DNA from: Pseudonocardia sp. DSM 110487
GTDB lineage: Bacteria; Actinomycetota; Actinomycetes; Mycobacteriales; Pseudonocardiaceae
Length of the DNA stretch: 64,000 nucleotides
Reading direction: 5' to 3'
Assembly: GCF_019468565.1 (NCBI RefSeq)
Contig: NZ_CP080521.1
Location: 2,914,001 to 2,978,000, forward strand
Shown here: piece by piece, positions 24,560 through 34,712 of the stretch
Layout: every line of letters starts with the position of its first letter
Position numbering within the stretch: the stretch's first letter is position 1
The notes under the pieces: generated by a model
What the model was told of the DNA's origin: nothing
What the model saw: the letters and a program-made list of their open reading frames with translations, nothing else
Database searches by the model: none
Program-made: the position numbers and the translations under genes

Positions 24560-26089
24560 TCAGTCACGACCAGCGGCCGGGCGCACGGCCCACAGCCGGA
24601 CCGTGACCACCACCGCGGCCGCGGCCAGCAACGCCGATGCGGCCGCGGCCGCGGTGGTGAAGCCCGCCGTGAAGGCGCACTCGGCGGCGCCGAGCACCGC
24701 GGCGCGGAGTGGGTCGGGGAGCCCGTCGGCGATGGCGACGGCGCCGCCGAGGGTCTCCGTCGCGGTGTCGGCGGCCGCGGGCGGCAGGCCGGTGGGCAGG
24801 GTGTCGCGGGCCTGTCCTGCGTAGATCGCGGCCGCGACGCTGCCGAGGACGGCGATGCCGAGTGCGCCGCCGAACTCGGCCCCCGTCTCCCCGAGCCCGG
24901 CCACCGAGCCCGCCCGGTGGGCCGGTGCGGTGCCGACGATCAGGTCGATGGCCAGCGGCGCGACCATCCCGGTGCCGATCGTCACCACGGCGTAGCCGGC
25001 CATCAGGGCGGCGGGGCCGGTGTCCACGCCGACCCTGGTCAGGAGGAGGAACCCGACGGCGGCGACGAGGAGGCCTGCCCCTGCGAGCACGGCGGGGCGC
25101 ACGAACCGGGCCAGCACGGTGGCCAACCCGATCCCGAGCATCGTGCCGGCGACCGCGGGCAGCTGCCACAGCGCCGCCGCGAGCGGGCGCAAGCCGATGA
25201 CGACCTGCAGATACTGCGCGGCGAGGAAGCCAAGGCCTGCGCTGGCAAGGACCATCACCACGTAGGCGCCGAACGCCGCGGTGAAGGCGCTGCCGCGGAA
25301 CAGCGAGACGTCGACGAGCGGGTCGGCCATCCGGGCCTGCCGCCGGACGAAGACCACGGCGAACGCGAACCCGACGGCGATCGCGAGCAGCGCGGGACCC
25401 TGGGCCGCGCCCGCGTGCACCAGCTCCTTCACCCCGTAGATCACCGGGAGCACGGCCGCGATCGACAGCAGTGCGCTGACCGGGTCGAACCGGGCGGGAC
25501 GGGCCTCTCGGGACTCGGGCAGCAGGATCGGCCCGAGGATCAGCAGCAGCGCCATGACGGGCACGTTGATCAGGAAGATCGCGCCCCACCAGAAGTGCTC
25601 CAACAGGAGCCCACCGGCGACGGGACCCACGGCGAAGCCGCTGGTGAACGCGGCGGTCCAGACCCCGATGGCGAGCCGGCGCTGTGCTGCGTCGGGGAAC
25701 ATGCCGCGCAGCAGCGCGAGGGTCGACGGCGCGAGCGTCGCGCCGCCGACCCCGAGCAGCGCCCTCGCCAGGATGAGCAGCTCGGCGCTCGGCGCGTACG
25801 CGGCGAGCACGGAGGCGGCCCCGAACGCCGTGGCCCCGATGAGCAGCAGCCTGCGCCGCCCGATGCGGTCGCCCAGCGCCCCCATCGTGAGCAGCAGGCC
25901 GGCCATCAGGAAGCCGTAGGCATCCATGATCCACAACAGTTGCGGGCCGGTCGGGGCGAGATCGCCCGCGAGCCATGGCGCGGCCATGAACAGCACGGAG
26001 AGATCCATGGAGGCAAGCAGCGCCGGGAGGGTGAGCACGGTGAGGCCGATCCACTCGCGGCGTCCGGCCCGTATGTCGGTTGCGGTCAC
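24560..26089 (-). CDS. MFS multidrug efflux transporter, 14-TMS (DHA2) type
   Basis: 509 residues from GTG 26089. Fourteen hydrophobic segments, the motif A GALGDRIGRRRLLLIGA after helix 2, WIMDAYGFLMAGLLLTMG in helix 2 and motif C-like SGFAVGPVAGGLLLEHFWW are typical of the SmvA/LfrA/QacA branch that exports cationic drugs. It is divergent from a TetR gene, with a large nested palindrome between them. The LfrA-LfrR pair of mycobacteria has the same layout, so drug-responsive repression is likely. Confidence 0.92.
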   Translation of the reverse strand: MTATDIRAGRREWIGLTVLTLPALLASMDLSVLFMAAPWLAGDLAPTGPQLLWIMDAYGFLMAGLLLTMGALGDRIGRRRLLLIGATAFGAASVLAAYAPSAELLILARALLGVGGATLAPSTLALLRGMFPDAAQRRLAIGVWTAAFTSGFAVGPVAGGLLLEHFWWGAIFLINVPVMALLLILGPILLPESREARPARFDPVSALLSIAAVLPVIYGVKELVHAGAAQGPALLAIAVGFAFAVVFVRRQARMADPLVDVSLFRGSAFTAAFGAYVVMVLASAGLGFLAAQYLQVVIGLRPLAAALWQLPAVAGTMLGIGLATVLARFVRPAVLAGAGLLVAAVGFLLLTRVGVDTGPAALMAGYAVVTIGTGMVAPLAIDLIVGTAPAHRAGSVAGLGETGAEFGGALGIAVLGSVAAAIYAGQARDTLPTGLPPAAADTATETLGGAVAIADGLPDPLRAAVLGAAECAFTAGFTTAAAAASALLAAAAVVVTVRLWAVRPAAGRD

Positions 26090-26099
26090 GCCGGTGATG

Positions 26100-26150
26100 G
26101 TACGAGCGTCCTAAACAGTCGTCTAGGACGTACGTCAAGGACGCTCGTAC
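26100..26150. promoter_or_regulatory. Nested palindromic operator between MFS and TetR
   Basis: GTACGAGCGTCC (26100-26111) and its exact complement (26139-26150) form 12-bp arms. Inside lies a second pair, CGTCCTA (26107-26113) and TAGGACG (26124-26130). The site begins 11 bp from the MFS start and ends 24 bp before the TetR start, so binding would control both. Confidence 0.6.
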
Positions 26151-26174
26151 ACGGAGATCGGGTAGGGTGCCTGC

Positions 26175-26741
26175 ATGGGCAATCGGGAGGCGCTGCTTGC
26201 CGGAGCGAAGCGCTGCATCGCCGAGAAGGGCTATGCCCACACCACGGCCCGCGACATCGTGGCGGCGTCAGGCACCAACCTGGCGTCCATCGGCTACCAC
26301 TTCGGCTCCAAGGACGCCCTGCTCGACGCGGCCATCCTCGACTGGTTCAACGACTGGGACGGCGACGTCGAGGCGGCCCTGCGCGATCAGCACGACGGGT
26401 CAGCCGTCGATCGGCTGGCGGCGTTCCTCGACGTCGTGATCGACAACACGCGCACCGAGCGCTCGCTCGCCGCCGCGAGCCTCCAGTGGGTTGCGCAGAT
26501 CGAGTTCTCCGACCAGGTCCGAGGGCGGCTCGCGGAGACGTACGCCCGCGCCCGGCGCGACTTCGCCGCGATGCTGCTGGGTGTCGCCGAGGACGAGGTC
26601 GACGACGACACCGCGCGAACGCTGGGTTCGCTCGGCCTCGCGCTGGTCAACGGCGTGGTGCTGCAGGCGCTCATCGACCCGGACCGGGCGCCCTCCGGTC
26701 GGGACGTCGCCGCCGCGGTGCGCGCAGTCGTCCTGCCCGCC

Positions 26742-26759
<18 letters not shown>
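26175..26759 (+). CDS. TetR family transcriptional regulator
   Basis: 194 residues from ATG 26175. The helix-turn-helix reads TTARDIVAASGTNLASIGYH followed by FGSKDALLDAAI. The C-terminal domain is of the common TetR_C type. It is divergent from the DHA2 efflux gene and probably represses it through the palindromes at 26100-26150. Its 3' end overlaps the acyl-CoA dehydrogenase gene by 18 bases on the opposite strand. Confidence 0.92.
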
Positions 26760-27884
<1,125 letters not shown>

Positions 27885-27901
27885 GGCCGCTCCCTCGTAT
27901 C

Positions 27902-27927
27902 GGTACTGAGAAAGGAACGTCAGTACC
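27902..27927. promoter_or_regulatory. Palindromic operator between acyl-CoA dehydrogenase and TetR
   Basis: GGTACTGA (27902-27909) and TCAGTACC (27920-27927) are exact complements separated by 10 bp, midway between the divergent starts at 27884 and 27944. A TAGAAT (27931-27936) directly after it could be the -10 of the TetR gene, which would give a nearly leaderless transcript. Confidence 0.6.
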
Positions 27928-27943
27928 AGATAGAATAGCCGAT

Positions 27944-28540
27944 ATGAGTGTGGTTCGGCGTGGTGCGGTTCGCCGGGAGGAGCTCTTCGACGCCCTTGTG
28001 GCCTTGCTGCTCGCCGAGGGTTTCGCGCACCTGACCCTCGACGACGTCGCCACGCGCCTGCACTGCTCCAAACGCACGCTCTACGCGCTGGCGGGCAGCA
28101 AGGAACAGCTGGTCCGCGCCGCGGTGGTGCACTTCTTCCGCGGTGCGACCGAGCGGGTCGAGGCCGCCGTCGCCGACGGGGCCGAGGCCGCCGAGCGGGT
28201 GGGCGCGTACCTGCGCGCCGTCGCCACGGAGCTCGCGCCCGCGTCCGCCCGGTTCTTCGACGACGTCGCGGGCTTCCCACCCGCGGCCGAGGTGTACGAG
28301 CGCAACACCCGTGCCGCGGCGGCCCGGGTGCAGCAGCTCGTGGCCGACGGGGTCGCGTCCGGGGCGTTCCGCGACGTCCACACCGGCTTCGTCGCGGACG
28401 TCGTGACGGCGACGATGGTGCGGATCCAGCAGCGGCAGGTCGCTGCCTCGACCGGGTTGGACGACGCGGAGGCATATGCCCGCCTCGCCGAGCTGCTGCT
28501 GCACGGCCTCGCCACCGGCAGTGATGTGCCCTCCGCCTGA
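27944..28540 (+). CDS. TetR family transcriptional regulator
   Basis: 198 residues from ATG 27944. The helix-turn-helix is LTLDDVATRLHCSKRTLYAL, followed by AGSKEQLVRAAVVHFF. The ligand domain begins near residue 60. It probably represses the divergent acyl-CoA dehydrogenase gene and itself through the palindrome at 27902-27927, with an acyl-CoA as a likely ligand (inference from the neighbour). Confidence 0.9.
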   Translation: MSVVRRGAVRREELFDALVALLLAEGFAHLTLDDVATRLHCSKRTLYALAGSKEQLVRAAVVHFFRGATERVEAAVADGAEAAERVGAYLRAVATELAPASARFFDDVAGFPPAAEVYERNTRAAAARVQQLVADGVASGAFRDVHTGFVADVVTATMVRIQQRQVAASTGLDDAEAYARLAELLLHGLATGSDVPSA

Positions 28541-28602
28541 TCTCGCTGCGCCGATCGGGTGAAGCACCGTCGGAGCGTGCCGCGCCGGGACGATGAAGGG
28601 AC

Positions 28603-29133
28603 GTGAACAGCAGCGGGAAGGTCCGGCCTGACACCGGTGCCGCGCTGCTCGACCTGTACGACGAGGCACTGCCCGAGGTCTACGGCTACCTGCTGGCCCG
28701 CTGCGGCAGCCAGTCCCTCGCCGAGGACCTCACGGCGGAGACGTTCCTCGCGGCCGTCGCCGCCACGCGCAGACAGCCACCGCCGCCGGCGTCCACCGGC
28801 TGGCTGATCGGGATCGCCCGGCACAAGCTCGTCGACCACTGGCGGACCACCGAGCGTGAGCAGCGCGGGCTGCGCGCCGTGGAGGCCGAGCCGGATCCGC
28901 CCGACGACCCATGGGACCAGCGGCTCGACGCGCTGCTCGCCCGCGAGGTCCTGGAACGGCAGACCGGCGCCCACCGCGCCGCGCTCACCCTGCGCTACCT
29001 CGACGGGCTCCCGGTTCCCGAGGTCGCCAGGGCGCTCGGCCGCACCGTCCACGCCACCGAGGCGCTGCTCGTCAGGGCCCGCGCCGCGTTCCGCCGCAGC
29101 TACACCGCACTCGGGGAGGGAGGATCGCGATGA
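28603..29133 (+). CDS. ECF RNA polymerase sigma factor
   Basis: 176 residues from GTG 28603. Region 2 reads LYDEALPEVYGYLLARCGS with AEDLTAETFLAAVAA; region 4 reads AALTLRYLDGLPVPEVARAL with HATEALLVRARAAFRR. The stop overlaps the start of a triple-VOC protein (ATGA at 29130-29133). No anti-sigma factor with a membrane helix is adjacent, so the VOC protein may be the regulatory partner. Its regulon is unknown; the downstream MFS gene may be included. Confidence 0.9.
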   Translation: MNSSGKVRPDTGAALLDLYDEALPEVYGYLLARCGSQSLAEDLTAETFLAAVAATRRQPPPPASTGWLIGIARHKLVDHWRTTEREQRGLRAVEAEPDPPDDPWDQRLDALLAREVLERQTGAHRAALTLRYLDGLPVPEVARALGRTVHATEALLVRARAAFRRSYTALGEGGSR

Positions 29134-30344
29134 TCGACCCGTTCGACGCCCTGCGCACCCCGCAGGCGCCCGTCGCGCCCGACCCGGAGTTCGCGCGTGC
29201 CCTGCGTGCCCGCATCGAGCGCGCGCTGCTCGCCACCGACGAGGAACCCGCGCCGTCCGAGCGCGTGGCCCTGCACGCCGTCACCCCCTACCTGACCGTC
29301 GCCGACGCCACGGAGGCGATCGCGCTCTACGTCGAGGCGTTCGGCGCCCGCAGCCGCGGTGAGCGGATCCTGATGCCGGACGGGCGGATCGGGCACGCGG
29401 AGATCGTCATCGGGGACAGCGTGCTGATGCTCGCGGAGGAGTTCCCGGAGATGCACCTGCTGGCTCCGGTCCACCGCGGCGGCGCGAGCCAGTCGCTGCA
29501 CCTGGAGGTGCCCGACCCGGACGCCGCGGTCGAGCGCGCCGTTGCCCGTGGCGCCGTCCTGGAACGGCCGGTCGCCGACGGCCCGCACGGCCGGGGCGGC
29601 GTGGTGCGCGACCCGTCCGGCCACCGCTGGATGGTGTCCGCCCCCTCCGGCCCGCGCCCCGGGCAGATCACCTACGCGGCCCTCTGCACGCGCGACATCG
29701 CGCTGGCCGAGCGGTTCTACGCACGGGTGCTCGGTTGGAGGACGGTCCCGGGCCCGATTCGGCAGGTGCGCGACCGAGCCCTCCCGCTCGGACTCCGCGG
29801 CGCCGACCGCCCGCCGACGCTCGCTCCCTACTACGCCGTGCCCGACGTGGACGCGGCAGTCGCGCTCGTGCGGGCCGCGGGTGGAACTGCGGACGAACCG
29901 GCCGACCGCGCCTATGGGCGGGCCGCCGACTGCGTCGACGACCAGGGGCTGCCGTTCACCCTCGTCGCGCCGACCGGTCCCGGCCCTGGACGGCCCGACG
30001 GGCCGGGCGAGCTCGACTACGTGCTGCTGCGGGTGCCGGACACCACCCGGGCCCGTGCTTTCTACGGCACCGTCCTCGGCTGGCGCTTCCGGCCCGGCGC
30101 CGGACCGGGCTACTGGCACCCGGAGCCTGCGGCCGGCCCGACCACCCCCGGGTTCGGGCTGGAGGGCGGGCACGCCGACGCGGTCGCCGTGCCGTGGTTC
30201 CGGGTGCCGGACCTGGACGGCGCCCTCGCCGCCGTGCGGGCCGCGGGCGGCCGCGGCGTCGGTGCGGTGCGCCACCAGCGCGGCGGTCCCCGCGCCGAGT
30301 GCGCCGACGACCAGGGCGCCCGGTTCGGCCTCGCACAGCTCTGA
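29130..30344 (+). CDS. Triple VOC-domain (glyoxalase/bleomycin-resistance-like) protein coupled to ECF sigma factor
   Basis: 404 residues from ATG 29130. An N-terminal ~45-residue helix (DPFDALRTPQAPVAPDPEFA) precedes three VOC domains: residues ~50-170 (TPYLTVADATEAIALYVEAF), ~175-285 (CTRDIALAERFYARVLGW) and ~290-404 (RVPDTTRARAFYGTVLGW). VOC domains bind metals or small ligands such as antibiotics or methylglyoxal-type compounds. Translational coupling to a sigma factor suggests that it senses a ligand and modulates the sigma factor (inference). It could instead be an enzyme or drug-binding protein in the sigma regulon. Confidence 0.8.
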   Translation: MIDPFDALRTPQAPVAPDPEFARALRARIERALLATDEEPAPSERVALHAVTPYLTVADATEAIALYVEAFGARSRGERILMPDGRIGHAEIVIGDSVLMLAEEFPEMHLLAPVHRGGASQSLHLEVPDPDAAVERAVARGAVLERPVADGPHGRGGVVRDPSGHRWMVSAPSGPRPGQITYAALCTRDIALAERFYARVLGWRTVPGPIRQVRDRALPLGLRGADRPPTLAPYYAVPDVDAAVALVRAAGGTADEPADRAYGRAADCVDDQGLPFTLVAPTGPGPGRPDGPGELDYVLLRVPDTTRARAFYGTVLGWRFRPGAGPGYWHPEPAAGPTTPGFGLEGGHADAVAVPWFRVPDLDGALAAVRAAGGRGVGAVRHQRGGPRAECADDQGARFGLAQL

Positions 30345-30366
30345 CCCATCTCCGAAAGGTCCGCCC

Positions 30367-31521
30367 GTGTTCGTGCGGCTGCTTCCGCTCTCCCTCGCCC
30401 TGTTCGCCGTCGGTACCGACGGGTTCGTGATCGCGGGTCTGCTCCCCGCGATCGCCCGCGATCTCGACGTCGACATCCCCGCCGCGGGCCAGCTCGTCAC
30501 GGCCTTCGCGCTCGCGTTCGCGGTGTCGGCGCCGGTGCTGGGCGCCGCGACCAGCGCGCTCGACCGGCGCCGGACGATGTTGATCGGGCTGGCCGGGTTC
30601 TCGGTGGGCAACGCGCTCACGGCGCTCGGGCCGACCTACGCGGTCGTGCTCGGCTCCCGCGTGTTCACCGCCCTCGGTGCCGGCCTCATCGGCGCCGCGG
30701 CGTTCAGCACGGCCGCGGCCATCGCCCCGCCCGAGCGCCAGGGCCGCGCGCTCGCCACGGTCATGGGCGGGCTGAGCATCTCCATGGCGCTCGGGTTGCC
30801 GGCCGGCACGCTGATCGGCTCTGCCGACTGGCGGGTGACGCTCTGGGCGGTCACGGCGGTCGGCCTCGTCGCGGCCGCGGGGGTGGCGTTCGGGGTGCCG
30901 CCCGTCTCGTTGCCCAGCACGTCGTTGCGCGCACGACTGCGCCCGCTGCGCGACCCGTCGGTGCTGGGCATGCTCGCGGTCACGCTGCTGGCGCTCGCGG
31001 GCACCCACGTGCTCTACACCTACATCGGCCCGGCACTCGAGGGTGCAACCGGCGGGTCCGCAACGACCCTCACCGTCGTCCTGCTCGCGTGGGGCGTCGG
31101 GAACGTCGCGGGCAACGCCCTCGGCGGCGCGCTGTCGGACCGCCACGCGCCGAGCCGCGTCGTGCTCGCCGGGCTGGTCGCCGCCGCGCTGGTGCTCGCG
31201 GCCGCCCCACTGGCCGCAGGAGCGTTCGTCACCGCGGTCGTCTGGGCCATCGCGTGGGGCGTTTTCGTCTCGATGCCCATCGTCCCGCAGCAGCACCGGC
31301 TGGTCGCCCACGCGCCGGGCGCGACCCCCGTGCTGCTCGGGTTGAACAACTCGGCGATCTACGCCGGGGTCGCCGCGGGTGGCGCGCTCGGCGGGATCCT
31401 GCAGCAGGCGATGCCGGTCACCCTCCTCGGCCTCGCGGGAGCGGCACTGAGTGCTGCCGGCGCGCTGCTCACGTGGGCAAGGTTGCCTCAGGTGCGCAGC
31501 CAGCTCAGGAGCTGCGTGTAG
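30367..31521 (+). CDS. MFS transporter, 12-TMS (DHA1/AraJ-like)
   Basis: 384 residues from GTG 30367, with GAAAGGT upstream as the ribosome-binding site. Twelve membrane segments; the N-terminus LSLALFAVGTDGFVIAGLLP and AGQLVTAFALAFAVSAPVLG match the Cmx/AraJ drug-efflux branch. It follows the VOC gene by 22 bases, so it is probably cotranscribed with the ECF sigma and VOC genes as an efflux or detoxification unit. Its 3' end overlaps the hydrolase gene by 34 bases. Confidence 0.9.
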   Translation: MFVRLLPLSLALFAVGTDGFVIAGLLPAIARDLDVDIPAAGQLVTAFALAFAVSAPVLGAATSALDRRRTMLIGLAGFSVGNALTALGPTYAVVLGSRVFTALGAGLIGAAAFSTAAAIAPPERQGRALATVMGGLSISMALGLPAGTLIGSADWRVTLWAVTAVGLVAAAGVAFGVPPVSLPSTSLRARLRPLRDPSVLGMLAVTLLALAGTHVLYTYIGPALEGATGGSATTLTVVLLAWGVGNVAGNALGGALSDRHAPSRVVLAGLVAAALVLAAAPLAAGAFVTAVVWAIAWGVFVSMPIVPQQHRLVAHAPGATPVLLGLNNSAIYAGVAAGGALGGILQQAMPVTLLGLAGAALSAAGALLTWARLPQVRSQLRSCV

Positions 31522-32714
31522 ACCGCGTCGTGCGTGAGCAGGTCGCGATGATGCAGGCCGGGGATCGTGCACCGGCGGGCCGGGGGCGTCGGCGCCAACG
31601 CGCTGGCGGTGGGGATCAGCAGGTCGCCGACCCAGTCGGACAGCGGACCCGGCGCGCGCCAGGCCGTTGCGGCGAGGTTGCTGTGTTCGACACCGTCGGG
31701 CGGGCGGTAGGGATGCCGCGAGGAGGCGGGGTGCAGGGCGTCCGGATCTCTTCCGTGCCAGTCCTTGCGGTGGAGGCTCCCGTGCCGCAGGTCCTTGATG
31801 CCGGCGCTCCGCCCGGCGAGCAACGCGGCGATCGGGGCGGACTCGTCGAACCCGCCGAGCACCGCGGTGAGGATGTTCGCTCCGCGTTCCAGCGGTGCGC
31901 CGGTGTGCGGCGAACCGAGGCATACCAGGTGCCGGGTTCGGCCGGACCAGGCGAGGTGCCGCGCGTACGCCTGGTGGAGCGCGCTTCGCGCGACGAGACC
32001 GCCCATGGAATGCCCGACCAGTGCGAGTTCCCGCACCGGCACCGGCCACGCGGTGACGAGCCGCTCGAGCAGGTCGGCGAGATCGGCGCCGTTGTCCGAG
32101 ATGTGCCGCCCGCTGTTGTAGCGGACGTGAACGCTGCTGCAGCCCAGATCGCGGGTCAGTCGCGCTCCGAAGTCTTGGGAGATCGCGGCCGGATCGGCGG
32201 CGTGCGCGCGGGCCGGGGTGTTCCACCACTCCTCGGTCTCGATCACCCCGTGCACGAACACCACGACCTTCCCGGTCGCTGCCGGGAAAAGCCGGGGCAA
32301 TGTCGCGACGTCGGGTTCGGCATCCACGCCGTCGACGCGGATGCGCATCGGGCTCGCCAGCCCCGGGTAGTGGTCGTGCAGCCGGTCGCCGACCGCGCCG
32401 TTGAGCACTCCCGCGAGATGGCGGCCGCGCGGTGTGGTCGTGAACGGCCGCGCGGTCCGGGTTCGCTCCACGGAGTCCAGCACCTCCACCACGGCGGTGC
32501 CCACGACGGTGATCCCCGCCCACACGAGGCCGTAGACGCTCGCCGTGACGATGTCCTGCACCGCGCGCACCGGCGCCGGGAGGAACCTGGCGAACCCGCG
32601 GCGGGCCACGGCGCGGTGGACCCGCTGCGTCGTGACCGTGAGGTGGCCGAGGAGGTCGCTGACGATCTCGGCCGACGTGGCGACCTCGCCGAGTTCGTTC
32701 GGGACGGCGGCCAC
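31488..32714 (-). CDS. Alpha/beta hydrolase (PGAP1/lipase-like)
   Basis: 408 residues from GTG 32714, preceded by GGGAGGGC. An N-terminal ~110-residue helical region includes a hydrophobic segment (YGLVWAGITVVGTAVVEVL). The hydrolase core follows with VVVFVHGVIETEEWW (oxyanion region), the nucleophile elbow LVGHSMGGLVARSA (Ser about residue 228) and CLGSPHTGAPLERGAN. The His is probably in GLHHRDLLTHDAVY near the C-terminus. It looks like an esterase or lipase acting on a membrane-associated substrate; the natural substrate is unknown. Confidence 0.85.
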   Translation of the reverse strand: MAAVPNELGEVATSAEIVSDLLGHLTVTTQRVHRAVARRGFARFLPAPVRAVQDIVTASVYGLVWAGITVVGTAVVEVLDSVERTRTARPFTTTPRGRHLAGVLNGAVGDRLHDHYPGLASPMRIRVDGVDAEPDVATLPRLFPAATGKVVVFVHGVIETEEWWNTPARAHAADPAAISQDFGARLTRDLGCSSVHVRYNSGRHISDNGADLADLLERLVTAWPVPVRELALVGHSMGGLVARSALHQAYARHLAWSGRTRHLVCLGSPHTGAPLERGANILTAVLGGFDESAPIAALLAGRSAGIKDLRHGSLHRKDWHGRDPDALHPASSRHPYRPPDGVEHSNLAATAWRAPGPLSDWVGDLLIPTASALAPTPPARRCTIPGLHHRDLLTHDAVYTQLLSWLRT

Positions 32715-32770
32715 GGCCTCGCCCTCCCACCAGCACGCGCGACTACGGCTCCCGACAGTATCCGCTGTTC

Positions 32771-33388
32771 TCAGGCATGGCGGGAGATCGCCAGCTCGGA
32801 CCGCGGGTCGTGGGGGATGTCGGGCGCGCCGGACACGATCAGCCCGGCCCGCTCCCACGGCCGCTGCTCGGCCTGGAACGGATCCTCGGCCGCCTGCCAC
32901 TCGGCCCAGAAGCCCGCCGCGTCGGCGCCGTCGCGGGCGAGTCCACGGCGACGGGCCTCGTCCTCGTCGGTCTGCACCCAGAGCAGCGCGTCGACGTACG
33001 CGGAGAGCTCGCGGCGGCCGATGCCGACGCCCTCGACGATCACCAGCGGGCTCGCCGCGCTCGCCGTGATCGCGCCGTCGCGGCCCCGCTCGTCCCACGC
33101 AGGCGGGCGGTACGCGACGTCCTCGCCCGCGCGCAGGGGAGCGAGGATCCCGTCCCGCATGAGATCGGCCCAGTCGAAGAACGCGTGGTACCAGGCGACG
33201 TCGTCGGTGTGCAGCACGATCGCGCCCGGTACGGCGGCCGCGAGCCGCCGCGCAACGGTGGTTTTTCCGCCGCCGGAGCGCCCGTCGACGGCGAGGACGC
33301 GCGGGCGCCCGAGCAGGGCGAGGACCTCGGTGACGGGAACCGCCCGCCATCTGCCGACGGCGGGTTCCCCGGCGTACAGCCGGGTCAC
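32771..33388 (-). CDS. Uridine kinase-like P-loop NTPase
   Basis: 205 residues from GTG 33388, which overlaps the stop of ilvA (GTGA). The P-loop VDGRSGGGKTTVAR lies near residue 33; the fold continues with IVLHTDDVAWYHAFFDW and VIVEGVGIGRRELSAYVD, as in uridine kinase-like and phosphoribulokinase-like proteins. It probably phosphorylates a small molecule. Coupling with ilvA is conserved in layout only; no metabolic link is obvious. Confidence 0.8.
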   Translation of the reverse strand: MTRLYAGEPAVGRWRAVPVTEVLALLGRPRVLAVDGRSGGGKTTVARRLAAAVPGAIVLHTDDVAWYHAFFDWADLMRDGILAPLRAGEDVAYRPPAWDERGRDGAITASAASPLVIVEGVGIGRRELSAYVDALLWVQTDEDEARRRGLARDGADAAGFWAEWQAAEDPFQAEQRPWERAGLIVSGAPDIPHDPRSELAISRHA

Positions 33389-34665
33389 ACCAGGAAGCGG
33401 TACGCGGTGGTACCCGGCGCGATGTGCTGGATCTTCAGCGGACTGGCCTCCATGCGCTTCCACAGCGGCTCGTAGCCGTCGCGGCCGGCCAGCTCGATCC
33501 CGACGAGCGCCGCGCCGGTCTCGCGGTTGTCGCGCTTGACGTACTCGAACAGCACGATGTCGTCGTCCGGGCCGAGGACCTCGTCGAGGAACCGGCGCAG
33601 CGCGCCCGGCTCCTGCGGGAACTCCACGAGGAAGTAGTGCTTGAGCCCGCGGTGCACGAGCGAGCGCTCGATCACCTCGGCGTAGCGGCTCACATCGTTG
33701 TTGCCGCCCGAGAGCAGGCAGACGACCGTGGCGCCGGACGGCAGGTCGAGCTCGTCCAGCGCGGCGGCGGCGAGCGCCCCCGCGGGTTCGGCGATGATCC
33801 CGTCGACCTGGTAGAGGTCGAGCATCTCCGTGCAGACGCGGCCCTCGGCCACCGTCGTGAGCTCGGCGCCGCTGTCGCGGACGAGCGGGAAGCTCACGTC
33901 GCCGACGCGGCGCACGGCTGCGCCGTCGACGAACGTGTCCAGCTCGGGCAGCGTCACCGGCTCACCCGCGGCGAACGCGGCCGTCATGCTCGCTGCGCCA
34001 GCGGGCTCCACCCCCACGACCCGGACCTGCGGGTGCCGCTCCGCGAGGAAACCGCCGACGCCTGCCAGCAGGCCACCGCCGCCCACCGGCACCACGACGA
34101 CGTCCGGTGCGCGGTCCAGCTGCGCCACGATCTCCGCGGCCACCGTGCCCTGCCCGGCGATCGTGCGCAGGTCGTCGAACGCCGGGACGACGGTCGCCCC
34201 GGTACGGGCCGCGTGCTCGGCGGCCGCCGCGGCGGCCTCGTCGTAGGTGTCGCCGCCGACCACCAGCTCCACGGCGTCGCCGCCGAGCGCGGTGATCCGC
34301 TCCCGCTTCTGCCGCGGTGTCGTGCTCGGCACGTGCACCCGGCCGCGGATCCCCAGCCTGCGGCAGGCGTACGCGACGCCCTGGCCGTGGTTGCCCGCGC
34401 TCGCGCACACCGCCCCCGCCGCCCGCTCCGCCGCGCCGAGCTGGGCCAGGAGGTTGTACGCGCCGCGCAGCTTGTACGAGCGCCCGACCTGCAGGTCCTC
34501 CCGCTTCAGCCAGACCTGCGCCCCGGTCGCGGCCGACAGCCGCTCGCTCGGCTGCAGCGGGGTGGGGAGCGCGACGCCCTCGAGCCGTGCGGCGGCGGCG
34601 CCGACGACGTCGGCGAGGGATGGGGCGAGCGGAGCCGTGCGGGAGACCACCCGTCGATCCTGCAC
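33385..34665 (-). CDS. ilvA: Threonine ammonia-lyase (threonine dehydratase)
   Basis: 426 residues from GTG 34665. The PLP Lys is in GRSYKLRGAYN (about residue 65), the phosphate-binding loop is VPVGGGGLLAGVGGF, and CLLSGGNND is the other typical PLP contact. The C-terminal ~85 residues (KHYFLVEFPQEPGALRRFLD) form one ACT-like regulatory domain, so isoleucine feedback control is likely. It makes 2-oxobutanoate from threonine for isoleucine synthesis. The downstream P-loop kinase gene overlaps its stop. Confidence 0.94.
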   Translation of the reverse strand: MQDRRVVSRTAPLAPSLADVVGAAAARLEGVALPTPLQPSERLSAATGAQVWLKREDLQVGRSYKLRGAYNLLAQLGAAERAAGAVCASAGNHGQGVAYACRRLGIRGRVHVPSTTPRQKRERITALGGDAVELVVGGDTYDEAAAAAAEHAARTGATVVPAFDDLRTIAGQGTVAAEIVAQLDRAPDVVVVPVGGGGLLAGVGGFLAERHPQVRVVGVEPAGAASMTAAFAAGEPVTLPELDTFVDGAAVRRVGDVSFPLVRDSGAELTTVAEGRVCTEMLDLYQVDGIIAEPAGALAAAALDELDLPSGATVVCLLSGGNNDVSRYAEVIERSLVHRGLKHYFLVEFPQEPGALRRFLDEVLGPDDDIVLFEYVKRDNRETGAALVGIELAGRDGYEPLWKRMEASPLKIQHIAPGTTAYRFLV

Positions 34666-34712
34666 CCGCCACGGCGCGTCGCCGCGGTTGGGGCGTGTCG
34701 CCCGATCCGGGG

